Part shown: piece after piece, positions 28,257-37,889 of the stretch
Layout: every line of letters begins with the position of its first letter
Position numbering within the stretch: the first letter of the stretch is position 1
NCBI RefSeq assembly: GCF_009931695.1
Contig: NZ_CP048000.1
Span: forward strand, 3,551,501 to 3,615,500
Source: Anaerocolumna sedimenticola
GTDB lineage: Bacteria; Bacillota; Clostridia; Lachnospirales; Lachnospiraceae
DNA: 64,000 nucleotides
Direction of reading: 5' to 3'
Position numbers and translations under genes: made by a program
The notes under the pieces: model-generated
Told to the model about the DNA's origin: nothing
Databases searched by the model: none
What the model saw: only the letters and a program-made list of their open reading frames with translations

Positions 28257-29084
28257 ATGAGCGAATCAACACAATCGATTATTAATAGTCTGAGAAACCA
28301 GACAACTACAGGTACAAAGTCATCATCAGAAACCGGCAACAGTTCTTTGGATAAAGATGCTTTCCTGCAATTATTAGTAACCCAGATGAAATACCAGGAT
28401 CCATTAAATCCTAGTACGGATACGCAGTTTGTTGAACAGTTAGCAACGTTTTCCCAGTTGGAACAGATGCAGAATCTGAATCAGACATATTCCAATAGCC
28501 AGGCCTTTGGGTTAGTGGGTATGAATGTTGTTGTGAAGGAAACTGATTCTGCCGGCAAAGTTACCACAAAGAGCGGAACCGTAGATTATGTAGTTATGTC
28601 TAATGGAACTGCAAAATTGGCAATTGATGATAATTTGTATTCCCTGGATCAGTTAGATCAGGTTATTGACACTACTTATCTGATAAAACAAGGTCTTCCC
28701 TATATCCCTAAAAAGGTTGAAGAGACTTTTGATAAAGCAAATCCTAAGGATATTTCTTTTGAGGTTAACTTAGGAAAAGGGGATACGGTAGCTACCGATG
28801 TGGCAGTAGTAATTGGAGGTAAAGTCGTGGATGAAAAACTGGTATCGGTAAACGGTACTAAGGTAACGATCCAGAAAGATGCGTTTAAAGATTTAGAGAA
28901 TGGAGTTTACAAACCGACCTTAGTCTTTAATGATGCTTTATATACCACAATTACAGATGAAATAGTTATTACGGTAAAAGGGGAATCGGCTGCTGAGAAT
29001 CCAGATACTGGGGATGATCCAGACGCTGGGGATGATTCAGATACAGGGGATGATCCGGATACAGGGGATGGAACTGTTTCATAG
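28257..29084 (+). CDS. flgD: Flagellar hook assembly protein FlgD
   Basis: This 275-residue hook-cap scaffold has the N-terminal signature LLVTQMKYQDPLNP near residue 40 and a C-terminal Ig-like domain. The last 25 or so residues are a repetitive acidic tail built from D-T/A-G-D-D-P/S-D units, not a normal part of FlgD. AGGAGAAAGGAG precedes the ATG. Confidence 0.94.
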   Translation: MSESTQSIINSLRNQTTTGTKSSSETGNSSLDKDAFLQLLVTQMKYQDPLNPSTDTQFVEQLATFSQLEQMQNLNQTYSNSQAFGLVGMNVVVKETDSAGKVTTKSGTVDYVVMSNGTAKLAIDDNLYSLDQLDQVIDTTYLIKQGLPYIPKKVEETFDKANPKDISFEVNLGKGDTVATDVAVVIGGKVVDEKLVSVNGTKVTIQKDAFKDLENGVYKPTLVFNDALYTTITDEIVITVKGESAAENPDTGDDPDAGDDSDTGDDPDTGDGTVS

Positions 29085-29147
29085 ATAACCATTAACATAA
29101 TCAGTGATTGTTAAGGCTAGTACTGGCAAGACAGAAAAGAGGTTTGT

Positions 29148-29546
29148 ATGAATCCTATATCACAAGCTAGTTTTACTTCTATTGAGTCAATGACTGGGCA
29201 GCTCTTAAAAAATAAGAGCACCGTTACAAATCAGGTTTCGGATAGCAGCAAAGTGTCTTTTCTTGATTTATTGGAAAAACAACAGGCAGCTGAAACAGGA
29301 ACATTAAAATTTTCAAAACATGCCAATGACAGGCTTACCAGCCGGAATATTGATTTGTCCGATGAACAGCTGGAAAGGCTTAACACTGGTGCAAGAAAGG
29401 CACAAGAGAAGGGAATAAATGAGTCACTGGTATTGGTTGACAATATTGCTTTTATTGTTAACATTAAAAACAAAACAGTAGTAACTGCTTTAAATGACAG
29501 TGATGACAAAGTATTTACAAATATTGACGGTGCTATCATTATATAA
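29148..29546 (+). CDS. Flagellar operon protein of the TIGR02530 type
   Basis: This 132-residue protein has the family core LKFSKHANDRLTSRNIDLSD and a C-terminal beta-rich segment (LVLVDNIAFIVNIKNKTVVT). Members sit between flgD and flgE in many Firmicutes; their function is unknown. Confidence 0.85.
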   Translation: MNPISQASFTSIESMTGQLLKNKSTVTNQVSDSSKVSFLDLLEKQQAAETGTLKFSKHANDRLTSRNIDLSDEQLERLNTGARKAQEKGINESLVLVDNIAFIVNIKNKTVVTALNDSDDKVFTNIDGAIII

Positions 29547-29632
29547 AAATATGCCGGACCTAAGGGAGGCATAGTACCCTTGACTGACAGATTGGGTACG
29601 ACAGCACATAATAATAAGGAGGTCATTTCATT

Positions 29633-31105
29633 ATGATGAGGTCATTATATTCTGGTGTTTCAGGTTTACGGGTTCACCAGACAAAGATGGATGTTATAGG
29701 TAACAATATAGCAAATGTTAATACGGTCGGTTTTAAAGCCAGTTCCGTAAATTTTTCCGATATCTATTATCAGACATTACAAAGTGCTACAGGTCCCAAT
29801 GAGACAACCGGTGCCGGCGGACAAAATGCAATGCAGATCGGTCTTGGATCGAGCGTTGCTTCCATAGTTGCATCGATTACCCAGACCGGCGGCTCCCAAA
29901 GAACAGATAATCCATATGATGTTATGATTTCAGGAGATTCTTTCTTTATCGTTAACAGCGGAGGTACCAATTATTTCACCAAAGCGGGTGATTTTCTTCC
30001 GGATGAAAATGGTACCCTTACTACTTCAAGCGGCGCAGTTGTTATGGGCTGGCAGCCGGATCCTGCTGATCCGACCACTATTTTGAAGGATACGGTATCA
30101 CCCCTTAGAGTTATGTCACCGGAGAATCTTTTTTCTGAACCGGAGGCAACTACGGAAGCTAATATATCGGGTAATATTGATCCTCAGGATAAGAATATTG
30201 TCAGCAGCGGAAGCGGTGAATTCGTTTCGATATCCTTTTATGACAGTATAGGACAGGAATATACTGCAAAATTTAAAGTATTACAAACAACAACCTCTAC
30301 GAGTGTATATAACGTGACACTCTCCGATATTACCGATAAAAACGGCAAATCGATTTTTGTTACTTATGATGAAACAAACAAAAAATACATAGCTAATGCT
30401 GCAATTGGTACCGTTAAATTTGGCGGTCAGACATTACCGGATATAGCAGATTCCAATGTAGATCCGGATACCGGTGAAATAACCTGGCCGGCTTCCACCG
30501 GAACCAATACGATGTCCTTTAATGCAAGCGGTAAGTTTATCGGAATTGATGATAGCGCAACGGCTCCAACTGCATCAGCAGATGATACGAAGTCATTAGG
30601 ATTAAGCATTGGTGTTACCGGAAATAATCCTTTCAAAGACGTTAACGTTGATTTTTCAACCATAACACAATACGGCGCCAGCGGAACAACCTCGATAGAA
30701 GGTGATAACGGTACTACCGACGGTAAAAAAGGTGGTAGAAAAGCCGGAACCATGACCGGTATCGGCATTGATGAATCAGGTAAAATTTATGGTAAATACG
30801 ACAATGGGGACAGCAAATTATTAGGTCAGATTGCTGTGGCATCTTTCTCAAACCCATCCGGCTTGGAAGCAGTTGGTAACAATATGTTTGCTGAAACACT
30901 GAATTCCGGCAGTTTCGACGGAATCGGACATGATGTTACCAGTGATGGCGGTGGTATGACTACAGGCGTTTTGGAAATGTCCAATGTGGATCTATCAGCG
31001 CAGTTTACAGATATGATTACAACCCAGAGAGGTTTTCAGGCTAACTCCAGGGTTATCACAACTTCAGATACATTGCTGGAAGAATTAATTAATTTAAAAC
31101 GTTAG
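29633..31105 (+). CDS. flgE: Flagellar hook protein FlgE
   Basis: This 490-residue hook subunit has the rod/hook N-terminal signature (MMRSLYSGVSGLRVHQTKMD, GNNIANVNTVGFK), a large variable middle and the C-terminal helix NVDLSAQFTDMITTQRGFQA. AGGAGGTC precedes the ATG. Length exceeds that of rod proteins and fits hook. Confidence 0.95.
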   Translation: MMRSLYSGVSGLRVHQTKMDVIGNNIANVNTVGFKASSVNFSDIYYQTLQSATGPNETTGAGGQNAMQIGLGSSVASIVASITQTGGSQRTDNPYDVMISGDSFFIVNSGGTNYFTKAGDFLPDENGTLTTSSGAVVMGWQPDPADPTTILKDTVSPLRVMSPENLFSEPEATTEANISGNIDPQDKNIVSSGSGEFVSISFYDSIGQEYTAKFKVLQTTTSTSVYNVTLSDITDKNGKSIFVTYDETNKKYIANAAIGTVKFGGQTLPDIADSNVDPDTGEITWPASTGTNTMSFNASGKFIGIDDSATAPTASADDTKSLGLSIGVTGNNPFKDVNVDFSTITQYGASGTTSIEGDNGTTDGKKGGRKAGTMTGIGIDESGKIYGKYDNGDSKLLGQIAVASFSNPSGLEAVGNNMFAETLNSGSFDGIGHDVTSDGGGMTTGVLEMSNVDLSAQFTDMITTQRGFQANSRVITTSDTLLEELINLKR

Positions 31106-31154
31106 TATTGATTTAATATATTTCATCTGTGAAATATAAAAAGGTAAGATACAT

Positions 31155-31186
31155 ATCTGATGGCGGATTACCATCTGCCATCAGAT
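31155..31186. repeat. Perfect inverted repeat between flgE and flbD
   Basis: ATCTGATGGC (31155-31164) and GCCATCAGAT (31177-31186) form a perfect 10-bp stem, with GAT/ATC able to extend into the loop. There is no T run after it, so a processing or stability hairpin inside the operon is more likely than a terminator. A second small hairpin ACAAAT/ATTTGT follows near 31204-31220. Confidence 0.6.
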
Positions 31187-31238
31187 AAAACCAAATTTGT
31201 AAAGACAAATAGTCCATTTGTATATAGGGAGAGTTTTA

Positions 31239-31436
31239 ATGATTAATGTAACGAAAATGAATAATATGAATATAACAATAAATTCAGATCTAATTGAGAC
31301 AATAGAAGAAACTCCTGACACAGTCATTACACTTACGACTGGGAAAAAAATACTGGTAAAAGAGAGTAGACAAGAGATTGTTAATCTTGTAAAATTATAC
31401 AAAAAAGAACTTTTTTCGCGTTATATTTATGATTAA
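31239..31436 (+). CDS. flbD: FlbD/SwrD family flagellar protein
   Basis: This 65-residue protein starts MINVTKMNNMNITINSDLIE and contains TPDTVITLTTGKKILVKES, matching the FlbD/YlzI (SwrD) family. SwrD raises flagellar motor torque in Bacillus. GGGAGAG lies before ATG 31239; an in-frame start at 31218 has no ribosome site. It comes directly before motA. Confidence 0.88.
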   Translation: MINVTKMNNMNITINSDLIETIEETPDTVITLTTGKKILVKESRQEIVNLVKLYKKELFSRYIYD

Positions 31437-31461
31437 AGAATACAGTTAGGTGGGTGGCGTT

Positions 31462-32277
31462 TTGAATATAGCTTCTATTATTGGTTTAATAAGCGGAATT
31501 ATTATAATGATATTTGGTATTGCTTTTCAGCAGGATTCAATGAGTTTTGATTTTACCATGGTAATGAACTTCATTGATATTCCATCCGTGTTAATTACTT
31601 TCGGTGGTTCATTTACCACATTAATAACCATGGAACCAAATATGAAATCATATCTTGGAAAGTTAGCTTCTTTCCGATTAGTTTTACATACTCCCGCTGT
31701 GAATGAAATCGAAACGATTAGAAGTATTATCGGATTATCCAATGTAGCCAGAAAAGAAGGTCTTCTGGCATTGGAGGAAACAGCAAATGGTATAGAAGAT
31801 GAATTTTTAAAAAAAGGCATTTTATTAATTGTAGATGGTACTGACCCGGAATTAGTACGAAGTATTATGGAAACAGAACTTAATTGTATTGAGGGAAGAC
31901 ATAAGGAAGTAATCGGATTTTGGGATAAACTTTCTGCAATGGGTCCTGCCTGGGGTATGATTGGTACCTTAATCGGTTTAATTAACATGTTAAAAGATTT
32001 AAATGATCCATCTACAATTGGTCCAAATATGGCAGTTGCATTAGTTACTACATTTTATGGATCTTTGTTAGCAAACTGGGTATGTATTCCGGTTGTGAAT
32101 AAACTAAAAATCAATAATTCTTCTGAAATCCAGATGAAAGAAGTTATTGTTGAGGGCTTATTATCAATCCAGGCAGGAGAAAACCCCAGAGTAATTGAAG
32201 AAAAATTAAAGTCATTCTTAAATCCTGCGAATCGAATAGAATTTGATGCTGCTGAAGGCGGTGAAGTAGATGGCTAG
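31462..32277 (+). CDS. motA: Flagellar stator protein MotA (fla/che operon copy)
   Basis: This 271-residue membrane protein has four hydrophobic segments and the proline-containing MGPAWGMIGTLIGLINML segment typical of MotA. It forms the ion channel with MotB. The likely start is TTG 31462 with AGGTGGGTGG upstream; GTG 31450 is the alternative. motB overlaps its stop by eight bases. A second motA lies at 57365-58150. Confidence 0.93.
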   Translation: MNIASIIGLISGIIIMIFGIAFQQDSMSFDFTMVMNFIDIPSVLITFGGSFTTLITMEPNMKSYLGKLASFRLVLHTPAVNEIETIRSIIGLSNVARKEGLLALEETANGIEDEFLKKGILLIVDGTDPELVRSIMETELNCIEGRHKEVIGFWDKLSAMGPAWGMIGTLIGLINMLKDLNDPSTIGPNMAVALVTTFYGSLLANWVCIPVVNKLKINNSSEIQMKEVIVEGLLSIQAGENPRVIEEKLKSFLNPANRIEFDAAEGGEVDG

Positions 32278-33088
32278 AAAGAAAAATGACGAAGAACAAA
32301 GTGCGGGTTCACCATGGCTGAATACTTTTGCGGATTTAATGAATCTGCTATTATGCTTCTTCGTTTTACTTTTTGCTTCCTCAACGGTAGATGCCGAAAA
32401 ATATGAAGAAATAGTTGCTTCCATGTCAAGCAGTTTTAGTATATTTAGTGGCGGAGGTTCCGCCGTAGATGAGGGACGATTAATTTCAACAGGTATATCA
32501 CAGCTAAATGATTTATCCGATTATTATAATACTACAGGAAAGAGCAGTGAGGATTCATCAGCTTCCGATGAATACGAACAGTCTGAAGCCATGCAGGAAT
32601 TGTTAGAACAAAATAAAGCAGCTTCCCAAGCTATTTATGATAAAGTTTCTGATTTAGCGGAGCAAAAAAACCTGGATAATTATATTGAATTAAGTATGGA
32701 CACGAACTACCGATATGTTAAAATTTCACTTAGCGGTTCTATCCTTTTTGATTCCGGAAAGGCAGATATTAAACTCGAAGCAATTCCTATTTTCAGTAAG
32801 GTCGGGGATATTTTACAGGTTTATAAGGAGTATCATATCGAATTAGAAGGACACACGGATAATGTGCCTGTGAATATTAACAATATATATAAAAATAATA
32901 ATTGGTTATCATCTGCCAGAGCGTTAAATGCTGCTACATATCTAATGAACGAAAAAGGATTAAATCCGAAAACGCTAAGCTGGACCGGCAGAGGAGAATA
33001 TGATCCGGTTGCTAGTAATGCTACACCTGAGGGCAGAGCAAAGAACAGACGTGTTGAGATTAAAATATATAATGATATAAATAATTAA
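32270..33088 (+). CDS. motB: Flagellar stator protein MotB (fla/che operon copy)
   Basis: This 272-residue protein has one membrane segment with the ion-binding aspartate in FADLMNLLL, then an OmpA-like peptidoglycan-binding domain (ELEGHTDNVPVN; ARALNAATYLM). The membrane segment reads LLLCFFVLLFASST, different from LLLAVFIVLFAVSK in the second MotB at 56513-57352, so the two stators may differ in ion use or affinity. Confidence 0.93.
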   Translation: MARKKNDEEQSAGSPWLNTFADLMNLLLCFFVLLFASSTVDAEKYEEIVASMSSSFSIFSGGGSAVDEGRLISTGISQLNDLSDYYNTTGKSSEDSSASDEYEQSEAMQELLEQNKAASQAIYDKVSDLAEQKNLDNYIELSMDTNYRYVKISLSGSILFDSGKADIKLEAIPIFSKVGDILQVYKEYHIELEGHTDNVPVNINNIYKNNNWLSSARALNAATYLMNEKGLNPKTLSWTGRGEYDPVASNATPEGRAKNRRVEIKIYNDINN

Positions 33089-33128
33089 GACATAAGAAAC
33101 TTGCCTGATTAGGCAGATGGGAGACATT

Positions 33129-33644
33129 ATGAAAAAAAACTTCTTAACTATTATCATCTTAGCATTAGGAATATTAAATATGATCTTAACTGCAGTTATT
33201 GTATTTGCTGTAGTACCAACAACGATGAGAACAAACAATCTAATATCAAAAGTAGCATCGACCATTGACTTGGAATTGGAGAGTCCGGATGCCAATGATC
33301 CGAATCAAATTAATATTGCTGATATTGAGGTTTATCAGATACCGGAAGATTTGACGATTAATTTAAAGCAGGATCCGGGTGATACAAAAAGTCATTATGC
33401 ATTAGTATCCGTATCCCTGTCCATTAATACGAAATCGGAAGATTACAAATCTCTGCAGCCTACAATTGCAACGAATCAAAGTTCCATTACAGAAATTATT
33501 AACGATGAATTTTCGAAATATACGGTTTCCACTGTAACTGAAAATAAAGATAAAATAAAATCTGAGATTTTAAAAAAGATACAGGAACATTTTAAATCAG
33601 ATTTTATTATAAGTATTTCAGTTGGGAAATTAGTCGTTGAATAA
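33129..33644 (+). CDS. fliL: Flagellar basal body-associated protein FliL
   Basis: This 171-residue protein has one N-terminal membrane segment (about 5-28) and a FliL domain ending FKSDFIISISVGKLVVE. FliL surrounds and supports the stator. The start at ATG 33129 has GGGAG five bases upstream; ATG 33117 overlaps that site. Confidence 0.88.
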   Translation: MKKNFLTIIILALGILNMILTAVIVFAVVPTTMRTNNLISKVASTIDLELESPDANDPNQINIADIEVYQIPEDLTINLKQDPGDTKSHYALVSVSLSINTKSEDYKSLQPTIATNQSSITEIINDEFSKYTVSTVTENKDKIKSEILKKIQEHFKSDFIISISVGKLVVE

Positions 33645-33650
33645 AATATT

Positions 33651-33680
33651 TTGGTGATTTTATTCGAACTATGTGATAAT
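33651..33680 (+). promoter_or_regulatory. Possible internal promoter before fliM
   Basis: TTGGTG, 18 bases, GATAAT with TGT directly before the -10 (extended). The gap between fliL and fliM is 70 bases, larger than most in this operon. Confidence 0.4.
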
Positions 33681-33714
33681 ATAGTATTAAGTAATCACCC
33701 GGGAGGTAATGACA

Positions 33715-34692
33715 ATGGGCGACGTCTTGTCTCAAAACGAGATTGACAATCTGCTTAAGGCGTTAAGCAGTGGTGAACTAGACGCGGACGAATTTAAGGG
33801 GAATGGTGAAAAACAGGTAAAGAATTACGACTTTGCCAGGCCGTCAAAGTTCTCAAAAGAACACCTGAGAACTTTAGAGATTATATTTGAACATTATGGG
33901 AGATTGCTTTCTACGAATTTACCGGCATATTTTAGAAAAAATGTACAGGTTGAAGTTATGAATTCTGAGGCAGTTGCCTATTCTGAATTTACCAATGCTT
34001 TATCAAATCCGGTTTTATTAGGAATCGTAGATTTCTCTCCACTGGAAGGAAATATCATAATCGAATTTGCAGACAATCTCGGATATGCAATGGTTGACCG
34101 TATGTTAGGCGGAGGCGGCGTCCCATTAGAGAAAGCAAGAGATTTTACCGAGATTGAATTAACCGTTATTGAAAGAATATTTAATGTATGTACCAATCTA
34201 TTAAGTGAACCGTGGAATAATGTCATCCACATAGAACCAAGATTAATCCGAATCGAAACGAATTCACAATTTGCGCAGATTATTGCACCAAGTGAAATGA
34301 CATCCATTGTGACTATGAATATTAAGATTGGTAATGTGGAAGGTATGATGAATGTCTGTCTGCCGTATGCATGCTTGGAGAGTGTTATAGATAAATTAAA
34401 TACCAAATACTGGTTCTCAACCATGCAGATTAAAGACGACGAAACGTATAAAGAACTAATTGAAGTTGCAATATCAAAAGCAAAAATTCCTATTAAGGCA
34501 GTTCTTGGTAAAAGCGCTATCTCAGTTAATGATTTTCTCGGTTTACAGAGAGGCGATATTATTAAGTTAAATACAAAAGTAGAGGATGAGCTGAATATTT
34601 ATGTTGGAAATATAAATAAATTTAAAGCATTACCGGGTGCATCTTCAGATTCTTATGCAGTAAGAATTTCATCAATTATTAGAGAGGAGTAA
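33715..34692 (+). CDS. fliM: Flagellar motor switch protein FliM
   Basis: This 325-residue protein has the N-terminal CheY-binding peptide (GDVLSQNEIDNLLKAL), a CheC-like middle domain and a C-terminal SpoA/FliN domain. The start at ATG 33715 is eight bases from GGAGG; ATG 33709 is too close to it. Confidence 0.96.
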   Translation: MGDVLSQNEIDNLLKALSSGELDADEFKGNGEKQVKNYDFARPSKFSKEHLRTLEIIFEHYGRLLSTNLPAYFRKNVQVEVMNSEAVAYSEFTNALSNPVLLGIVDFSPLEGNIIIEFADNLGYAMVDRMLGGGGVPLEKARDFTEIELTVIERIFNVCTNLLSEPWNNVIHIEPRLIRIETNSQFAQIIAPSEMTSIVTMNIKIGNVEGMMNVCLPYACLESVIDKLNTKYWFSTMQIKDDETYKELIEVAISKAKIPIKAVLGKSAISVNDFLGLQRGDIIKLNTKVEDELNIYVGNINKFKALPGASSDSYAVRISSIIREE

Positions 34693-34698
34693 CAGAAT

Positions 34699-35862
34699 AT
34701 GGATGGTATGTTATCTCAAGAAGAGATTAATGCGCTTCTAAGTGGGATGAGTTCTAACGTAGAGAGTGCGGAAGCTAACACAGAATTAGAATCATTATCC
34801 GATGCCGAAAAAGATGCAATAGGTGAAATTTCTAATATAAGTATGGGAACAGCAGCAACCACTTTATCTTCCCTGGTTAACCAAAAAGTTATTATTACGA
34901 CACCGGTAGTTTCTTATGCTACATGGGATGATTTGGCGGATAATTACACCAGACCCTGTGTCTTTATACAGATTTATTATAAAGACGGATTGGATGGTAA
35001 CAATATTCTGATATTGAAAGAATCCGATGTTAAGATAATAACCGATTTGATGATGGGCGGAGATGGTACTAATGTAGATGGGGAACTTTCTGAACTGCAT
35101 TTAAGTGCAATCAGTGAAGCTATGAACCAGATGATGGGATCTGCATCTACATCTATTTCATCTATGCTGGAAAAAAGAGTGGATATCAGTCCTCCGATAG
35201 CTAAATTGGTAGATTTGAATGATTCGATTGATGCAGAAGATATATCTCCATTCCTGAAAAGCCGATTTACGAAAGTATCTTTTAAAATGCAAATCGGAGA
35301 TCTGGTAGACAGCGAATTGCTGCAATTATATCCATTTGATTTTGCAAGGGATTTATATAGGAAATTTATAAAAGAAGATCAGACAGCAAATAGTACACAA
35401 AAAGCAGTAGAAGTATCACAGCCGCAGATAAAACAAGAAGAACCGGTCAATAATGCCGCAGCGAATAACGTGCAGATTCCGCAAGGACAGATGCCGTATA
35501 TGCAGCCAATGCAAGGCACACAAAATATGTATGGGGGGATGAATTTTATGATGCCACCAGTTCAAGATGTGAATGTACAGCCAGCTCAGTTCCAACCGTT
35601 TATGGTACCTCAAAATCCAGTTATTCAGCCTGAAAACATAGACCTGATTATGGATGTACCGTTAGAAGTAACCGTTGAATTAGGAAGAACAAGTAAATCC
35701 ATAAAAGAAATACTTGAATTTTCACCAGGAACTATAATTGAATTAAATAAACTTGCAGGAGAGCCGATTGATGTATTGGTAAATGGCAAGTTTGTAGCAA
35801 AAGGTGAGGTTGTTGTCATCGAAGAATCCTTTGGTATCCGGGTTACAGAAATAATTAAATAA
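34699..35862 (+). CDS. fliY: Flagellar motor switch phosphatase FliY
   Basis: This 387-residue protein has an N-terminal CheY-binding peptide (MLSQEEINALLSGM), a CheC-like phosphatase domain (EIGNIS near residue 43 and a second site near 140), a Gln/Pro/Met-rich linker (about 235-310) and a C-terminal FliN domain (LEVTVELGRTSKSIKEIL). FliY replaces FliN in Bacillus-type motors and dephosphorylates CheY-P. It starts six bases after fliM. Confidence 0.94.
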   Translation: MDGMLSQEEINALLSGMSSNVESAEANTELESLSDAEKDAIGEISNISMGTAATTLSSLVNQKVIITTPVVSYATWDDLADNYTRPCVFIQIYYKDGLDGNNILILKESDVKIITDLMMGGDGTNVDGELSELHLSAISEAMNQMMGSASTSISSMLEKRVDISPPIAKLVDLNDSIDAEDISPFLKSRFTKVSFKMQIGDLVDSELLQLYPFDFARDLYRKFIKEDQTANSTQKAVEVSQPQIKQEEPVNNAAANNVQIPQGQMPYMQPMQGTQNMYGGMNFMMPPVQDVNVQPAQFQPFMVPQNPVIQPENIDLIMDVPLEVTVELGRTSKSIKEILEFSPGTIIELNKLAGEPIDVLVNGKFVAKGEVVVIEESFGIRVTEIIK

Positions 35863-35899
35863 CTAATATATAAAACATATGATAGGAGATTAGAACAAA

Positions 35900-36262
35900 A
35901 TGGCAAAAAGTATATTAATTTGTGATGATGCAGCTTTTATGAGAATGATGATTAAGGATATTTTGAGTAAAAATGGTTATGCGATTGTTGGTGAAGCTGA
36001 AAATGGAGTAAAAGCAGTAGAAAAATATAATGAAACCAGACCGGATTTAGTAATGATGGATATTACCATGCCTGAGATGGACGGAATCCAGGCCTTAAAG
36101 AAAATTAAAGCAGCGGACCCAAGTGCAAATATTATTATGTGTTCGGCTATGGGACAACAAGCCATGGTTATCGAATCGATCCAATCCGGTGCAAAGGATT
36201 TTATTGTTAAACCATTCCAGGCGGACAGAGTACTTGAGGCAGTTAAAAAAGCTGTTGGTTAA
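35900..36262 (+). CDS. cheY: Chemotaxis response regulator CheY
   Basis: This 120-residue stand-alone receiver domain has the acidic pair in ICDDAAFMR, the phosphoacceptor Asp in MMDITMPEMDG and the conserved Lys in FIVKPF. It lies between the switch genes, as in Bacillus. Confidence 0.97.
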   Translation: MAKSILICDDAAFMRMMIKDILSKNGYAIVGEAENGVKAVEKYNETRPDLVMMDITMPEMDGIQALKKIKAADPSANIIMCSAMGQQAMVIESIQSGAKDFIVKPFQADRVLEAVKKAVG

Positions 36263-36289
36263 GTTTGCAGTAATGCAATGGGAGCAACT

Positions 36290-36685
36290 ATGATAATTTT
36301 AACGGCAGGAATGTCAAACCTGGATAATCTGCTTCAATTACTTGGAGTCAGTATTCTATTTATTTTCATACTGGTTATTACTTATTATACTACTAAATTT
36401 GTTGGCGGAGCAAAATTAAATATAACAAAAAACAGTAATTTTAAAGTTCTTGAAACTTATAAAATCGCTCAGAATAAATACCTACAGATAATACAAATTG
36501 GTACAAGATATTTTGTGATTTCAGTAGGTAAGGATGATATACGGTTTTTAACAGAATTAAATGAAAATGAAATATTGAAACAGGATGATTTAAAACTACA
36601 AAAAAATAACTTCACAGATATATTCAATATTTCATTGAAAAAAATAAAAGATAAAAATAAAAATGATCAGGGAAATGATCAGTAG
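36290..36685 (+). CDS. fliO: Flagellar biosynthesis protein FliO
   Basis: This roughly 131-residue protein has one membrane segment (about 14-36) and a small cytoplasmic domain (FKVLETYKIAQNKYLQIIQI) typical of FliO/FliZ, which helps assemble the FliPQR export gate. The start at ATG 36290 is behind GGGAG; an upstream ATG overlaps that site. Confidence 0.85.
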   Translation: MIILTAGMSNLDNLLQLLGVSILFIFILVITYYTTKFVGGAKLNITKNSNFKVLETYKIAQNKYLQIIQIGTRYFVISVGKDDIRFLTELNENEILKQDDLKLQKNNFTDIFNISLKKIKDKNKNDQGNDQ

Positions 36686-36700
36686 TAAAGGTTGGTATTC

Positions 36701-37567
36701 ATGAATATATCTATTAAGCGGCACTTAAGAAGCATGTATGAAAAGATCAGAATCTTATTTGTGATATGTATATTAACCTTTATTTTTGCTACGCCTGTTT
36801 ATGCTACGGAAACGGGTAATAATAAAACGGCAGATACCCAGACGGAAGAAAATGCAGACACTGCAGATAATTCCGATGTGGATCTGAATGGGAATATAGG
36901 ACCTTTTGAATTTAACCTGGATACCGGAGAAAAAGCCGGCGGATTAACTTCCACTTTGCAGATATTAGTTGTTTTAACCCTGATATCATTAGCGCCCTCC
37001 ATAATCATTATGGTTACATCCTTTACCCGTATATTAATAGTACTTCATTTCGTAAGGTCTGCTCTTGGAACACAAACAACTCCGCCGAATCAGATTTTAA
37101 TCGGCTTAGCATTATTTTTAACACTTTTTATCATGTCACCGGTATTTACGCAAATTAATAATGAAGCTATAAAACCATTATCAAATGGAGAAATAACTCA
37201 GGAACAAGCCATCACTTCCGGTATTGCTCCACTTCGGGAGTTTATGCTGAAACAGGTAAAACCCAAAGACTTAAAACTCTTTATGGATATTGCTGAAATC
37301 GGGACGGTTGATTCTGTTGACAAGATTCCGACGACAGTTATTATTCCGGCTTTTATTATAAGTGAGTTGCGTATTGCATTTATAATAGGTTTTGTTATCT
37401 ATATCCCATTTATAGTGATAGATATGGTCGTTGCATCGACGCTAATGTCTATGGGTATGATGATGCTTCCCCCAACAACGATATCAATGCCTTTTAAAAT
37501 ACTGTTGTTTATACTGGCAGATGGATGGGGACTGATTATAGGTGAATTAGTAAAAACATTTTATTAA
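36701..37567 (+). CDS. fliP: Flagellar export gate protein FliP
   Basis: This roughly 288-residue membrane protein has an N-terminal signal peptide (hydrophobic stretch ending in ATPVYA near residue 35), an acidic linker and the FliP core (ITMVTSFTRILIVLHFVRSA-like segment and SMGMMMLPPTTISMPFK). The preferred start is ATG 36701; TTG 36692 is the alternative. Confidence 0.95.
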   Translation: MNISIKRHLRSMYEKIRILFVICILTFIFATPVYATETGNNKTADTQTEENADTADNSDVDLNGNIGPFEFNLDTGEKAGGLTSTLQILVVLTLISLAPSIIIMVTSFTRILIVLHFVRSALGTQTTPPNQILIGLALFLTLFIMSPVFTQINNEAIKPLSNGEITQEQAITSGIAPLREFMLKQVKPKDLKLFMDIAEIGTVDSVDKIPTTVIIPAFIISELRIAFIIGFVIYIPFIVIDMVVASTLMSMGMMMLPPTTISMPFKILLFILADGWGLIIGELVKTFY

Positions 37568-37616
37568 TTGATAAGCAGTTTAGTCAGGAAGGGGTTTATC
37601 AGGAAATGAGGTTGAA

Positions 37617-37889
37617 ATGAATGAAAATATTATTATTGATATTGCCAGAGATACACTTTGGTTAATTATAAAAGTTTCAGCACCGATGCTGTTAACTTCC
37701 TTAGTAGTGGGTCTGGTTGTAAGTATCCTGCAGACAGTAACATCGATTCAAGAACAAACCCTCACTTTTGTTCCAAAGTTAATTGCCGTATTTTTAGTTA
37801 TTATGCTGTTTGGAAGTTGGATTATGACAGAAGTTAGAGATTTTACAATCAATCTGATAACCAATATCAGCTACTACATTAAGTCCTAA
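37617..37889 (+). CDS. fliQ: Flagellar export gate protein FliQ
   Basis: This 90-residue protein has two membrane segments and the family motif TSIQEQTLTFVPK. Its stop overlaps the first base of fliR, so the two are translationally coupled. Confidence 0.95.
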   Translation: MNENIIIDIARDTLWLIIKVSAPMLLTSLVVGLVVSILQTVTSIQEQTLTFVPKLIAVFLVIMLFGSWIMTEVRDFTINLITNISYYIKS

